Assembly (NCBI GenBank): GCA_002496475.1
Contig: DAJV01000114.1
Span: forward strand, 33,337-43,478
From: Vulcanisaeta sp. UBA163
GTDB taxonomy: Archaea; Thermoproteota; Thermoprotei; Thermoproteales; Thermocladiaceae
Direction of reading: 5' to 3'
Length of the DNA stretch: 10,142 nt
In this document: positions 1-7,195 of the stretch, piece after piece
Numbering within the stretch: the first letter of the stretch is position 1
Layout: every line of letters begins with the position of its first letter
Notes under the pieces: generated by a model
What the model was told of the DNA's origin: nothing
Databases searched by the model: none
The model's input: the letters and a program-made list of their open reading frames with translations, nothing else
Translations under genes and position numbers: made by a program

Positions 1-596
1 AATGGGTTTGAGACGCCAACTACTGTGCTTGGGTTAAGGGCTATTATTTGCCAAATCTTCTGCCAAGTCTCATTGTATTGTGCGGACATTGGTTGGTATG
101 ATTGGGCCTGTTGCCATAGTTGATAAACCTCCTGACCCGCAGTGGTGTTTAGGTCAACTATTATGACCATTTGTGTAATACCAAAGGCTATTTCGTAATT
201 AGTGTAGTTGGGGAATAGCACGGTGGGTATTGTTGTCGTGTCTGCAGAAGCCACGACACTAAATTGCTGCGTCGTTGCCTCCGTATGCGCAACCTCACCA
301 CTGCCCTTAAACATGGCCGGGGCTATCATTATGTTTGGATACATGCTCTGCATTGCATTGAGTATATCACCGAAGGCAAACTTTAGCGTGCCGGCGGCAC
401 CAACTGCAAAGGGTGCGGTTGATACTGTGGTTGTGGTGGTAACGGGAGTGGTTACATTTGTGGTAGTGGTTACATTAACGTATTTGGTAACCGTCTTAGT
501 AACAACCTTAGGTGGCATAGCTACGTATCCTATTATGACACCGATGACTAGGCCTATTATTAAACCAATGATTAACCACGTGGCTGTGTTCGCCAT
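1..596 (-). CDS. wtpA: Tungstate/molybdate ABC transporter substrate-binding protein (WtpA/ModA-like), partial
   Basis: This is the 5' part (198 codons) of an open frame that runs off the left edge. The protein starts with a hydrophobic segment at residues 7-24 (signal anchor, no lipobox cysteine). A Thr-rich linker at about 33-60 follows, as is common in archaeal surface-tethered binding proteins. The mature domain then shows the WtpA/ModA landmarks in order: an AAGTL strand at 67-71, SGE at 99-101, VVASAD at 114-119, a YEIAFG stretch at 134-139, and a GVSNP motif at 194-198 where the window ends. In known relatives these segments line the oxyanion pocket for tungstate or molybdate outside the cell; hyperthermophiles need tungsten for aldehyde:ferredoxin oxidoreductases. 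The ATG at 596 is chosen because a CTTATAAG box lies about 26 bases upstream, implying a leaderless mRNA. The permease and ATPase genes would be expected beyond the left edge. The family is well supported; tungstate versus molybdate preference cannot be read here. Confidence 0.85.
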   Translation of the reverse strand, partial: MANTATWLIIGLIIGLVIGVIIGYVAMPPKVVTKTVTKYVNVTTTTNVTTPVTTTTTVSTAPFAVGAAGTLKFAFGDILNAMQSMYPNIMIAPAMFKGSGEVAHTEATTQQFSVVASADTTTIPTVLFPNYTNYEIAFGITQMVIIVDLNTTAGQEVYQLWQQAQSYQPMSAQYNETWQKIWQIIALNPSTVVGVSNP

Positions 597-618
597 ACAT
601 GCCTTGATAATCCATTTA

Positions 619-626
619 CTTATAAG
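619..626 (-). promoter_or_regulatory. TATA box of the WtpA-like gene
   Basis: CTTATAAG on the minus strand, preceded by an A-rich BRE-like stretch (GATAAAA), is centred about 26 bases upstream of the ATG at 596. That is the usual archaeal TATA-to-TSS distance, so transcription should begin at or within a base or two of the start codon. Confidence 0.6.
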
Positions 627-648
627 TTTTATCTATTATCTAATAATT

Positions 649-677
649 GATAATAAAAATTCAATTTAATTTTTATC
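649..677 (-). terminator. Possible A/T-rich terminator after the permease
   Basis: Just downstream of the permease stop codon the minus strand has an 8-bp A/T inverted repeat (bases 654-661 paired with 668-675, 6-base loop) that includes a run of five T. Archaeal intrinsic termination relies mainly on such U-runs. The stem is purely A/T and weak, so the call is tentative. Confidence 0.3.
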
Positions 678-686
678 AACAAGACA

Positions 687-2213
687 TTACTCAGGCGGTA
701 TCTCCGTGTAGGCTGCGGATATGTCAATGCCGTACCTCCTCAGACTAATGTAACGAGATACTAAATACACCGCTATACCAAGTATTACGGCACCAAGTTC
801 AACACCGTAGGCCAGCCAATTACCACCCCAAATCTGTGGATAGGCCAGAAACTCATAGGTTATGTATGCCATAACACCAAACATTAGTGCGCCAAAGATC
901 CCCAAAATAACCCTGGACCTATTACTTACATTAAATGATGAATACTTGAGTGTTGCTATTATGACCGCCGCAGCGCCAACTACCATGTAATAGATCACTG
1001 CCTCAACAACAGCGCCATAAAGCGCAGTGAATGTGTTATAGATAATACCTGCTGCGGCTATTAATGCTGCCGTTATCACTAGATCAAATGTGTGCGCATA
1101 TATTGGTGTTCCAAACCTAGGGCTTACATAGGCGAAGAGGCTTGGCCAAACCCTGTCGAAGGCTAGGGCGAACCAATACCTGACAACGACAATGGCGCCA
1201 TAGGCCAAAACAGCCAGGTACCACGTGACTGATGAAATACCAACAAACCAACTCAATATTGCATTATGTGATGAAACCATGGCAATTGTCCAGAAATTCA
1301 AAACACCATTAATGTCAGGGTTCGACAAAGCAGCAGTCACGAAATTAAAACCAAGCGAGTAATACATGGCCTCAAACCCGAGGGTTAGGAATATCAGTGA
1401 GAATAGGAATGCCATTGGTACATTCCAATTAATGGCATTCTTACCCTTTATCTCGGAGGCGATTGCTGGTCCTGCGTTTAGCCATGGGTAGACGTATATT
1501 GCAAAGAAGGGTAGTAGCATTAGTATTGTGCTCAGGGAGAAGTACGGCCCTGTATATCCACTGGCCACCCTTGAATATGTGTAGCCGCTTGGTAATAACG
1601 AGGATACTGCACTGATGATCTGGGCCTTAGGCGTCACGAAAAGCACCACTATGGCTGTCAATAATCCAAGAAGTGATATTGCCGTTAATGCCGTCATTAA
1701 TTTAACTCCGTATTTAGTCCCCAGTATGTTTACAATGACTATTACAGCGAAGAAGGCAATACCTATGCCCACCTCCTCTATTGTGGAAAGGGAAATGCTA
1801 ATGCCGAGTATTGGTAGTACCGCCTGCAGTTGAAAAACTGATGAGAAGGCTATTAATGCGTAATACGTTAGGCTTTCTATTATGAAGCCAAAGACAAGGC
1901 CATTGGTTAACCAGGCCAGTTTGGATCCTAGGGCTCTGCCTAGCCATACGTAGTCGCCACCTACCCTAGGTATGTACCTAGTTAATGTGGAGTAAACGAT
2001 TACCTGCGGTAGCGCAAAGAGGGCAGCTATGAGGGAGGCATATACAAGGTTCGCGCCTATCACTGTTGGTAACGCGGCCAGTGTAAAGCCTATGGATGCC
2101 AGCGCCGCTCCTATTGACATATTAGCGATATTTATTGAAACCGCATCCCAAAGGTTTGCTGACTTAACTAAACCCGTGGACTCCCTAACGAAGACATTGT
2201 ATTCCTTGCTCAT
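687..2213 (-). CDS. APC-superfamily amino acid permease
   Basis: This is a 508-residue integral membrane protein with about a dozen hydrophobic segments, the usual size and layout of amino acid/polyamine/organocation transporters. A short cytoplasmic N-terminus leads into TM1, where SIGAALASIG (33-42) occupies the place of the small-residue substrate-binding break of the family. The segment RYIPRVGGDYVWLGRALG (79-96) matches the conserved TM2-TM3 region. AGPAIASEIKG (247-257) corresponds to the conserved TM6 and loop with its glutamate. AFDRVWPSLFAYVSPRFGTP (351-370) is the characteristic 'D..P..F..VS.R.GTP' loop after TM8. Known members are secondary transporters taking up amino acids or related cations; the substrate here cannot be predicted. 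The gene lies upstream of the WtpA-like gene on the same strand, but a 90-base gap with a separate TATA box argues for independent transcription. The start is an ATG with no ribosome binding site. Confidence 0.9.
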   Translation of the reverse strand: MSKEYNVFVRESTGLVKSANLWDAVSINIANMSIGAALASIGFTLAALPTVIGANLVYASLIAALFALPQVIVYSTLTRYIPRVGGDYVWLGRALGSKLAWLTNGLVFGFIIESLTYYALIAFSSVFQLQAVLPILGISISLSTIEEVGIGIAFFAVIVIVNILGTKYGVKLMTALTAISLLGLLTAIVVLFVTPKAQIISAVSSLLPSGYTYSRVASGYTGPYFSLSTILMLLPFFAIYVYPWLNAGPAIASEIKGKNAINWNVPMAFLFSLIFLTLGFEAMYYSLGFNFVTAALSNPDINGVLNFWTIAMVSSHNAILSWFVGISSVTWYLAVLAYGAIVVVRYWFALAFDRVWPSLFAYVSPRFGTPIYAHTFDLVITAALIAAAGIIYNTFTALYGAVVEAVIYYMVVGAAAVIIATLKYSSFNVSNRSRVILGIFGALMFGVMAYITYEFLAYPQIWGGNWLAYGVELGAVILGIAVYLVSRYISLRRYGIDISAAYTEIPPE

Positions 2214-2234
2214 TATTATTGTGTTTATTTTAAA

Positions 2235-2245
2235 TAATTAATAAA
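2235..2245 (-). promoter_or_regulatory. Probable TATA element of the permease gene
   Basis: TTTATTAATTA on the minus strand is centred 27 bases upstream of the permease ATG, matching the leaderless spacing seen at other genes here. The whole intergenic region is A/T-rich, and a second TATA-like stretch lies nearer the gene (about 2227-2236), so the exact element is uncertain. Confidence 0.35.
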
Positions 2246-2263
2246 CCCTATGCCTAGAATACT

Positions 2264-2280
2264 CGTTTATTGTTTAAACG
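2264..2280. repeat. Inverted repeat in the divergent promoter region
   Basis: CGTTTA (2264-2269) and TAAACG (2275-2280) form an inverted repeat with a 5-base spacer; GTTTAAAC at 2272-2279 is itself a palindrome. It lies between the divergent promoters of the permease and the CYTH gene, where an archaeal regulator could act on either. The function is inferred from position only. Confidence 0.35.
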
Positions 2281-2307
2281 ATTCTTTAAATAAAAATCAA
2301 GACATAC

Positions 2308-2316
2308 CTTAAAAAG
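2308..2316 (+). promoter_or_regulatory. TATA box of the CYTH-domain gene
   Basis: CTTAAAAAG is centred about 27 bases upstream of the GTG at 2339, placing the transcription start at the start codon. This supports the GTG start rather than the out-of-frame ATG at 2334. Confidence 0.55.
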
Positions 2317-2338
2317 AGGGATTCAGAGGGCATATGCC

Positions 2339-2887
2339 GTGTTTGAGGTTGAGGTTAAATACAGGGTACCTAACCATGATGCAATTAGGGATAGACTGAA
2401 GGCATTGAATGCGAGGTTTCTCGAGCACACTGAGGAGACAGATATATACCTCAACAGCCCATTAAGGGATTTCTCAAAAACAGACGAGGCGCTCAGGGTT
2501 AGGATTTATGGTGACGGCACTGTGGTACTAACGTATAAGGGCCCACGTATTGGTAATGTTGGGAAAACCAGGGAGGAACTAAGCGTCACAGTGAACGACC
2601 TTGACAGTCTCCTAGAAATCCTCAGGAGGCTTGACTTTAGGGAGGCGGCTAAGGTCGTGAAGAAGAGGGATATTTACAATTATGGGAATTTCACAATATA
2701 CTTAGACACGGTTGAGGACTTGGGAAGCTTTATTGAGGTTGAGACAATGGTTAATGACAAGGAATTAATTAATGGAGCAACCGAGGAGGTGCTTCAACTT
2801 GGCGACAAACTTGGACTTAAGAGGGAATGGATCGAGAAAAGGACCTATTTAGAACTGGTTCTTGAACGAAGAAATGAACGTAGGTAG
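2339..2887 (+). CDS. CYTH-domain protein (class IV adenylate cyclase / thiamine triphosphatase-like)
   Basis: The 182-residue protein has the usual size for archaeal CyaB-type CYTH proteins. The defining ExExK signature is at the extreme N-terminus (E3, E5, K7 in FEVEVKYR). The expected triphosphate-tunnel residues follow in order: D35/Y37 (TDIYL), R53 and R55 (ALRVRI), K67 (LTYKG), R78 with E79-E80 (TREE), K108-K109 and R110 (VVKKRDIY), D123 in LDTVEDLG, E133 and E135 (FIEVE), and the closing YLELV at 170-174. CYTH enzymes fold as a beta tunnel that binds triphosphates with divalent metal. Known activities include adenylate cyclase, thiamine triphosphatase and inorganic triphosphatase. No residue pattern here decides between them; in archaea a phosphohydrolase role is at least as likely as cAMP synthesis. 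The start is GTG, used because the signature begins two codons later. The downstream gene has its own TATA box. Confidence 0.85.
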   Translation: MFEVEVKYRVPNHDAIRDRLKALNARFLEHTEETDIYLNSPLRDFSKTDEALRVRIYGDGTVVLTYKGPRIGNVGKTREELSVTVNDLDSLLEILRRLDFREAAKVVKKRDIYNYGNFTIYLDTVEDLGSFIEVETMVNDKELINGATEEVLQLGDKLGLKREWIEKRTYLELVLERRNERR

Positions 2888-2889
2888 AC

Positions 2890-2897
2890 CTTAAATA
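2890..2897 (+). promoter_or_regulatory. TATA box of the GlmU-like gene
   Basis: CTTAAATA just after the CYTH stop codon is centred about 28 bases upstream of the ATG at 2922. It indicates a separate, leaderless transcript for the GlmU-like gene. Confidence 0.5.
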
Positions 2898-2921
2898 ATT
2901 CACTACTGATTAACATAACAT

Positions 2922-4103
2922 ATGCATTTTGATAATGTTGTTTTGATCGAGGATGACTACAGGAATTATTACCCGATCTCAATCAGCACACCACTTAGTG
3001 ATTTAATCGTTGGTGGGCTTCGTTACTATGAGCACATTGTCCTATGGCTCATGAGCATGGGACAAGATGCTAATTTATACGTGGTTACCCGTGACTATTT
3101 AGTAAGGAATTGGCGGGGTACAACTGAATCACTACTATCCAGGCTAAACCTAAGGTATTCAATAAAGTATGTAAGCGATATCAAAGATATTAGTGGCTCA
3201 TTAATTGTGATAAATACCTCCATTGTCCCTCAAATAGATATTCTAAGCAGGGTATTAAGTGAACTTATGCCAAGCACTGAGATCAGATGCGGCGATAAGT
3301 TATTAATTAAGGTTGTAAATAATACTAATGACTTAGTGAATAATAATGTGATTGATAATTGCAATTTGCCCACATTCAGTGGTATTTGGTCATTAATTAA
3401 GTGGAACACTGATCTCTTACGTAGTAACTCCAAGCATTTAATAAGGGTACTTGGGGACAGATCCGTAAATTCTGACATATCACGTGGTGCTATTGTAGAT
3501 GAAAGGGCAGGTAATGTAATAGCAATAGGCTCATCTATTGAGCCACTGGCTTACGTTAAAGGCCCGTCACTATTAGGACCGGGCACCAGGGTGTTGCCCC
3601 ATGCATACGTGAGGGAGGGCACGGTTCTATACATGAACAATGCAGTTGGTGGTGAGGTTAAGAACTCAATAATGGACATGCATAGTCTCAAGGAACACTT
3701 TAGTTACCTGGGTGATTCCTATGTGGGTAGGTGGGTCAATATTGGAGCTGGTTCGGTAACGTCGAACCTGAAGAACACCATTGGTAATATTAGGTACATG
3801 GGTGTTGACACCGGCATGATTAAGCTTGGTTCAATAATTGGTGATTGGGTTAAGGTTGGGATTAATACATCGATAATGAGCGGTAAGTACATTGGGCAAG
3901 GAAGCAGTGTTGTTGGAATAGTTAGGGGTAATATTCCACCATTCAGTATGTGCATGAACAATGATTGTGAGAGACTAAGGATTGATAAGGTGATTGAGAT
4001 TTACAGAAGATTTGCAGAGTTGAGGAAGGCTGGTGTTAATGAAAACGAGATTTCACTAATAAAGGCAGTCTATGATTTTTCACTCCATGAAGCGTCTTCT
4101 TAA
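2922..4103 (+). CDS. GlmU-like sugar-phosphate nucleotidyltransferase/acyltransferase (left-handed beta-helix)
   Basis: The 393-residue protein resembles the short 'alternative' GlmU family known mainly from bacteria. The N-terminal segment (5-35: VVLIEDD, then STPLSDLIVGGL) matches the start of that family (FDD..R..PLT.TRP...LR.G). The canonical GxGTR nucleotidyltransferase loop is absent. From about residue 180 a left-handed beta-helix of hexapeptide repeats begins (GPSLLGPGTRV, GEVKNSIM). It contains KEHFSYLGDSYVGRWVNIGA (257-276), where H259 aligns with the catalytic histidine of GlmU acetyltransferases, then GSVTSNLKN (277-285). Relatives make UDP-N-acetylglucosamine or similar activated sugars from sugar-1-phosphate in the cytoplasm, feeding surface glycans and N-glycosylation. 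The C-terminus (350-393) is a helical tail with a CX4C pair (C344, C349) just before it. The last 24 bases overlap the 3' end of the convergent helicase gene. The transferase part is well supported; whether the N-terminal part is active is open. Confidence 0.75.
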   Translation: MHFDNVVLIEDDYRNYYPISISTPLSDLIVGGLRYYEHIVLWLMSMGQDANLYVVTRDYLVRNWRGTTESLLSRLNLRYSIKYVSDIKDISGSLIVINTSIVPQIDILSRVLSELMPSTEIRCGDKLLIKVVNNTNDLVNNNVIDNCNLPTFSGIWSLIKWNTDLLRSNSKHLIRVLGDRSVNSDISRGAIVDERAGNVIAIGSSIEPLAYVKGPSLLGPGTRVLPHAYVREGTVLYMNNAVGGEVKNSIMDMHSLKEHFSYLGDSYVGRWVNIGAGSVTSNLKNTIGNIRYMGVDTGMIKLGSIIGDWVKVGINTSIMSGKYIGQGSSVVGIVRGNIPPFSMCMNNDCERLRIDKVIEIYRRFAELRKAGVNENEISLIKAVYDFSLHEASS

Positions 4104-7019
4104 TTCCCTCTTTTCCAACTCATGAACCACAAGTACTAACCTATCTATATTGCCTATCTTCGGCAGGAATTCCTCAATATCATCAATCCTAACCCTACTT
4201 GATAACGCAAGTACTGCCAGTTTTCCATACTTACTAACCAGCTCCGCTGTCCTGTTTATGTACTGTATAATCTCATCATCATCAGACCTTGTCCTGCCCT
4301 CTCTCCACCTTTCCACAACTTGCCTTATCTTCTCCTCATCAATCCTTAATGCGCCAAGTCTCTCAGAACCACAGTTAGGGCATCTTGGTTTGTCAGGTAA
4401 GTCCTTGTTTCTTGCAGAGCCCACCCAACCACAGTTAAGGCATACAAGAGTCACTGACTCGTTTAGTAACCTTGCCTTAACGCTCTCCCTAACTAATTTA
4501 TCAAGTCTCTCCGGTGCCATGACCTCAAGCCTATGGCTTATCTTATCAACGATCTCCCTACTCAATGGGCTAAATTCATTCCTTTCTATTGTAACTAATC
4601 TTCTATTGCCATTACTCAATGATTTTAGGAAAGAGTAGGCATTGTCTAGGTCGAAATCCCTTGTTAGGACCTCCTTAAGGGTCTCGGTAAATACCGGGGA
4701 TCCCTTGTAAAGCTCCACTAGGTTCGTTATTGCTAAATCACTCAATTCCCTATCCCTCTTGACAACGTTGAATCGTCTGGCAACGTGGACAAACTTCCTC
4801 TTGAAAATCCCCGTCTTTATTATGGCCCTAATTGCATAGTCTATGAATGTCTTATCATCCATATTTGCTATATCCATTATTGTTTGGGCGACCAATGTCG
4901 TATCAATACCGGGCCTCGGTAATTGCAGTATTACGGCATAGGCATCCTGCTGAACACCCACTGGGTAACCAAGTCTCTCAGTGAGAACTTCACCAAGCAT
5001 CCTAGCTATTGTCCTATTAACAAGGGTACCACCATGCGTGTATAACACTATTAAATCACCAACACGCTCAAGGAGAACAAGCCTGTGGGAAGGTACTGGG
5101 ACACCGCTTTCAGCGTGCTCCATGACCTTATTAACAATGTAATTAATGGTATCCCTAGACGTACCTAATTTTGCAGAGAACAACTCAGTGGTTGTCTCAG
5201 GCCCCACCTTAGTAACGTAGTTACTAACTTCCTCCTTAATAATGCCAACATCCTGAGCTACCTCGAACGGCACTGGGATCTCCTCACCAACCCAAGACGG
5301 TATTGCCCCAACCGTGTCCTTAGCAGGAACAACATAGATAGTATCACTAACTATTTTCTGAAGAACCCAAACACCACCCCTAAACACGAACTTTATCCCC
5401 GGTTCGCCATACTCAGCCACAAAGGCCTCATCTAACACCCCAATGGGTTCATCACTGTTCTGATTAATAACTAGGTAATGCTTTTCATCAGGTATCATGG
5501 ACATCTGCTCAAAGAAGTACCTATACAACTCCCTCCTTGCCCTGAAGCCGCTTGGCTTAAGCACAGTACCATCACCCTCAATGAAGTAGGCAAGCCTAGG
5601 ATTCAATACCTCACTCATGAACCTTAGGATACCCTTAAGTTCCTCAATCGACAACTTCCTATACGGGTAAGCCCCTTTTATTACATTATAAAGTTCATCA
5701 ATGGTCCACCTATTCTTAATCATTAACAAACTAACTATCTGGTGAACAAGTACGTCGTATGGCTTATCAGGGATTTGCGTGGCCTCAAGAAGCCCTGACT
5801 TAGCCCTGTTAACTATGGCGATTGCCTCAAGTGTATCATTTAGGTCCTCAGTGATGACCATGCCCCTCGGAACCTTATCAAGCCTATGACCACTCCTACC
5901 AATCCTCTGAACAAGCCTAACAACTTGATGAGGTGATAGGTACTGGATTACAAAGTCCACGTGGCCAATGTCAATGCCTAATTCGAGACTTGATGTCGCT
6001 ATCACGGCCTTTAATTTACCGTCCTTAAACGCTCTCTCCGTGGTTATCCTAGAGACCTTGGATAGTGAACTATGGTGTATACCAATGGATTCATAACCAA
6101 GCATGGCAAACCTATACATGAGTAGTTCAGCCATTGATCGTGTATTAACGAAGATTATTGTTGAACCATTCCTACTCACCAAGTCCCTAATGATCCTAAG
6201 CCTAGTGACTGCGTCTGGGTATAGGTAAACATTCTTAGCCGTCTCCTCATCCTCCTTGGTAGGTGTTGGGTGTATAACGTCCATCTTCATTTCCCTGACT
6301 ATACTTGATTGTACAATATCGCACTCATCATCACCAACGAGGAATCTGGCAACCTCCTCAGGGCTACCTACGGTAGCCGATAAACCAATTATCTGGGGTT
6401 TCCTACCGATCAACCACTTAATCCTCTCTAGCGTTAAGGTTAATTGCGTGCCCCTCTTATCCTCGGCCAGTTCGTGAATCTCATCAATGATTATCCACCT
6501 AAGCTTCATCAAGTGTTCCCTTAGTCTCTTGCCTGACAAAATCGCCTGTAGGGTTTCAGGGGTTGTTATGAGCATTTGAGGAGGATCCTTACTCTGCTTA
6601 ACCCTATCACTCTGGTCAGTATCCCCATGTCTAACACCGACCTTAATACCAACCCTCTCACCCCACCAAACAAGCCTATCAAGCAAATCCCTATTCAAAG
6701 CCCTAAGTGGTGTAACGTAGAGTATGTATATACCCTTATCAGTAAACTCACCCTTATCCATCCCCCACCTAAGCATTGAAAGGACCGGCAGAACAGCAGC
6801 CTCCGTTTTACCACTACCTGTTGGCGCAATTACCAACACATTACGTCCATTAAGTATCTTGGGAATAGCCAGTCTCTGAGGCTCCGTAGCCCTTAAAAAG
6901 CCCCTCTCTGCTAATGCGGTTTGAACCAGAGGATGAAGTAATCTATAGGTGTTATCCAATTCCTCCTTTGGAGATGCGGTAGTTTCTGTGCTGCTTTCCA
7001 TTGTATCAACACTATACAA
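4080..7019 (-). CDS. lhr: Lhr-family superfamily 2 helicase (large helicase-related protein)
   Basis: The 979-residue helicase shows every SF2 motif in order. There is a Q-motif-like TEPQRLAI (45-52), Walker A APTGSGKT (65-72) and TPLRAL (103-108). The TTPE motif is at 152-155, DEIHE at 179-183 and SAT at 214-216. FVNTRS (290-295), ATSSLELGIDIG (341-352) and QRIGRSGH (371-378) complete the set. DEIH plus the long region after RecA2 (winged helix and beta-bundle) identifies Lhr rather than Hel308 or ASH-Ski2. Near the C-terminus a four-cysteine cluster (C860, C863, C880, C883) should bind zinc; as I recall, this is typical of the archaeal aLhr1 subgroup. Lhr proteins translocate 3'-5' on single-stranded DNA and unwind DNA and RNA-DNA hybrids, acting in repair or replication. 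The start codon is TTG at 7019, supported by a TATA box about 27 bases upstream; the in-frame ATG at 7001 (residue 7) is the alternative. The gene appears monocistronic and converges on the GlmU-like gene. Confidence 0.95.
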   Translation of the reverse strand: MYSVDTMESSTETTASPKEELDNTYRLLHPLVQTALAERGFLRATEPQRLAIPKILNGRNVLVIAPTGSGKTEAAVLPVLSMLRWGMDKGEFTDKGIYILYVTPLRALNRDLLDRLVWWGERVGIKVGVRHGDTDQSDRVKQSKDPPQMLITTPETLQAILSGKRLREHLMKLRWIIIDEIHELAEDKRGTQLTLTLERIKWLIGRKPQIIGLSATVGSPEEVARFLVGDDECDIVQSSIVREMKMDVIHPTPTKEDEETAKNVYLYPDAVTRLRIIRDLVSRNGSTIIFVNTRSMAELLMYRFAMLGYESIGIHHSSLSKVSRITTERAFKDGKLKAVIATSSLELGIDIGHVDFVIQYLSPHQVVRLVQRIGRSGHRLDKVPRGMVITEDLNDTLEAIAIVNRAKSGLLEATQIPDKPYDVLVHQIVSLLMIKNRWTIDELYNVIKGAYPYRKLSIEELKGILRFMSEVLNPRLAYFIEGDGTVLKPSGFRARRELYRYFFEQMSMIPDEKHYLVINQNSDEPIGVLDEAFVAEYGEPGIKFVFRGGVWVLQKIVSDTIYVVPAKDTVGAIPSWVGEEIPVPFEVAQDVGIIKEEVSNYVTKVGPETTTELFSAKLGTSRDTINYIVNKVMEHAESGVPVPSHRLVLLERVGDLIVLYTHGGTLVNRTIARMLGEVLTERLGYPVGVQQDAYAVILQLPRPGIDTTLVAQTIMDIANMDDKTFIDYAIRAIIKTGIFKRKFVHVARRFNVVKRDRELSDLAITNLVELYKGSPVFTETLKEVLTRDFDLDNAYSFLKSLSNGNRRLVTIERNEFSPLSREIVDKISHRLEVMAPERLDKLVRESVKARLLNESVTLVCLNCGWVGSARNKDLPDKPRCPNCGSERLGALRIDEEKIRQVVERWREGRTRSDDDEIIQYINRTAELVSKYGKLAVLALSSRVRIDDIEEFLPKIGNIDRLVLVVHELEKRELRRRFME

Positions 7020-7041
7020 TTAACATCATGGAACCTAACCT

Positions 7042-7050
7042 GTTTTAAAC
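7042..7050 (-). promoter_or_regulatory. TATA box of lhr
   Basis: GTTTAAAAC on the minus strand is centred about 27 bases upstream of the TTG at 7019 and 45 bases upstream of the ATG at 7001. There is no Shine-Dalgarno motif before the ATG. The spacing therefore favours leaderless initiation at TTG. Confidence 0.55.
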
Positions 7051-7088
7051 CATTTGCTTCAGTTAAAATGAAAGTCATAAGCACGAAA

Positions 7089-7099
7089 CTTATAAATAA
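7089..7099 (+). promoter_or_regulatory. Strong TATA box upstream of the zinc-ribbon gene
   Basis: CTTATAAATAA preceded by GAAA is the best BRE/TATA match in the window. The predicted start is near 7120, which would give the zinc-ribbon gene a leader of about 76 bases, unlike the leaderless genes around it, or drive a short RNA. CTTAAATT at 7123-7130 and TAATATTAA at 7166-7174 are weaker boxes closer to the gene. The element is partly symmetric and could also be read on the minus strand toward lhr. Confidence 0.5.
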
Positions 7100-7195
7100 T
7101 CTGCGAAATAAGCAATACAATACTTAAATTACGGGCAATGTAATTAACAATTTAATGCGTAAGCCTAATATTAAGGGCTAAGTAGCCATTAATTA

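Noticed and set aside
208..669. Plus-strand open frame of 153 codons at the left edge
   Set aside because: It is antisense to the WtpA-like gene, whose minus-strand frame shows family motifs, a membrane anchor and a well-placed TATA box. The plus frame gives Val/Thr-rich sequence, as expected from the complement of Thr-rich linker codons.
4150..4638. Plus-strand frame of 162 codons inside lhr
   Set aside because: It is a shadow of the helicase C-terminal region on the opposite strand, Ser/Leu-rich with no motif or promoter.
7120..7195. Possible tRNA or C/D box RNA after the strong TATA box
   Set aside because: No cloverleaf, T-loop or anticodon arm can be drawn, and no C/D box pair (TGATGA...CTGA) is present. 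Only a short imperfect hairpin around 7163-7180 is visible, so no RNA gene is called.
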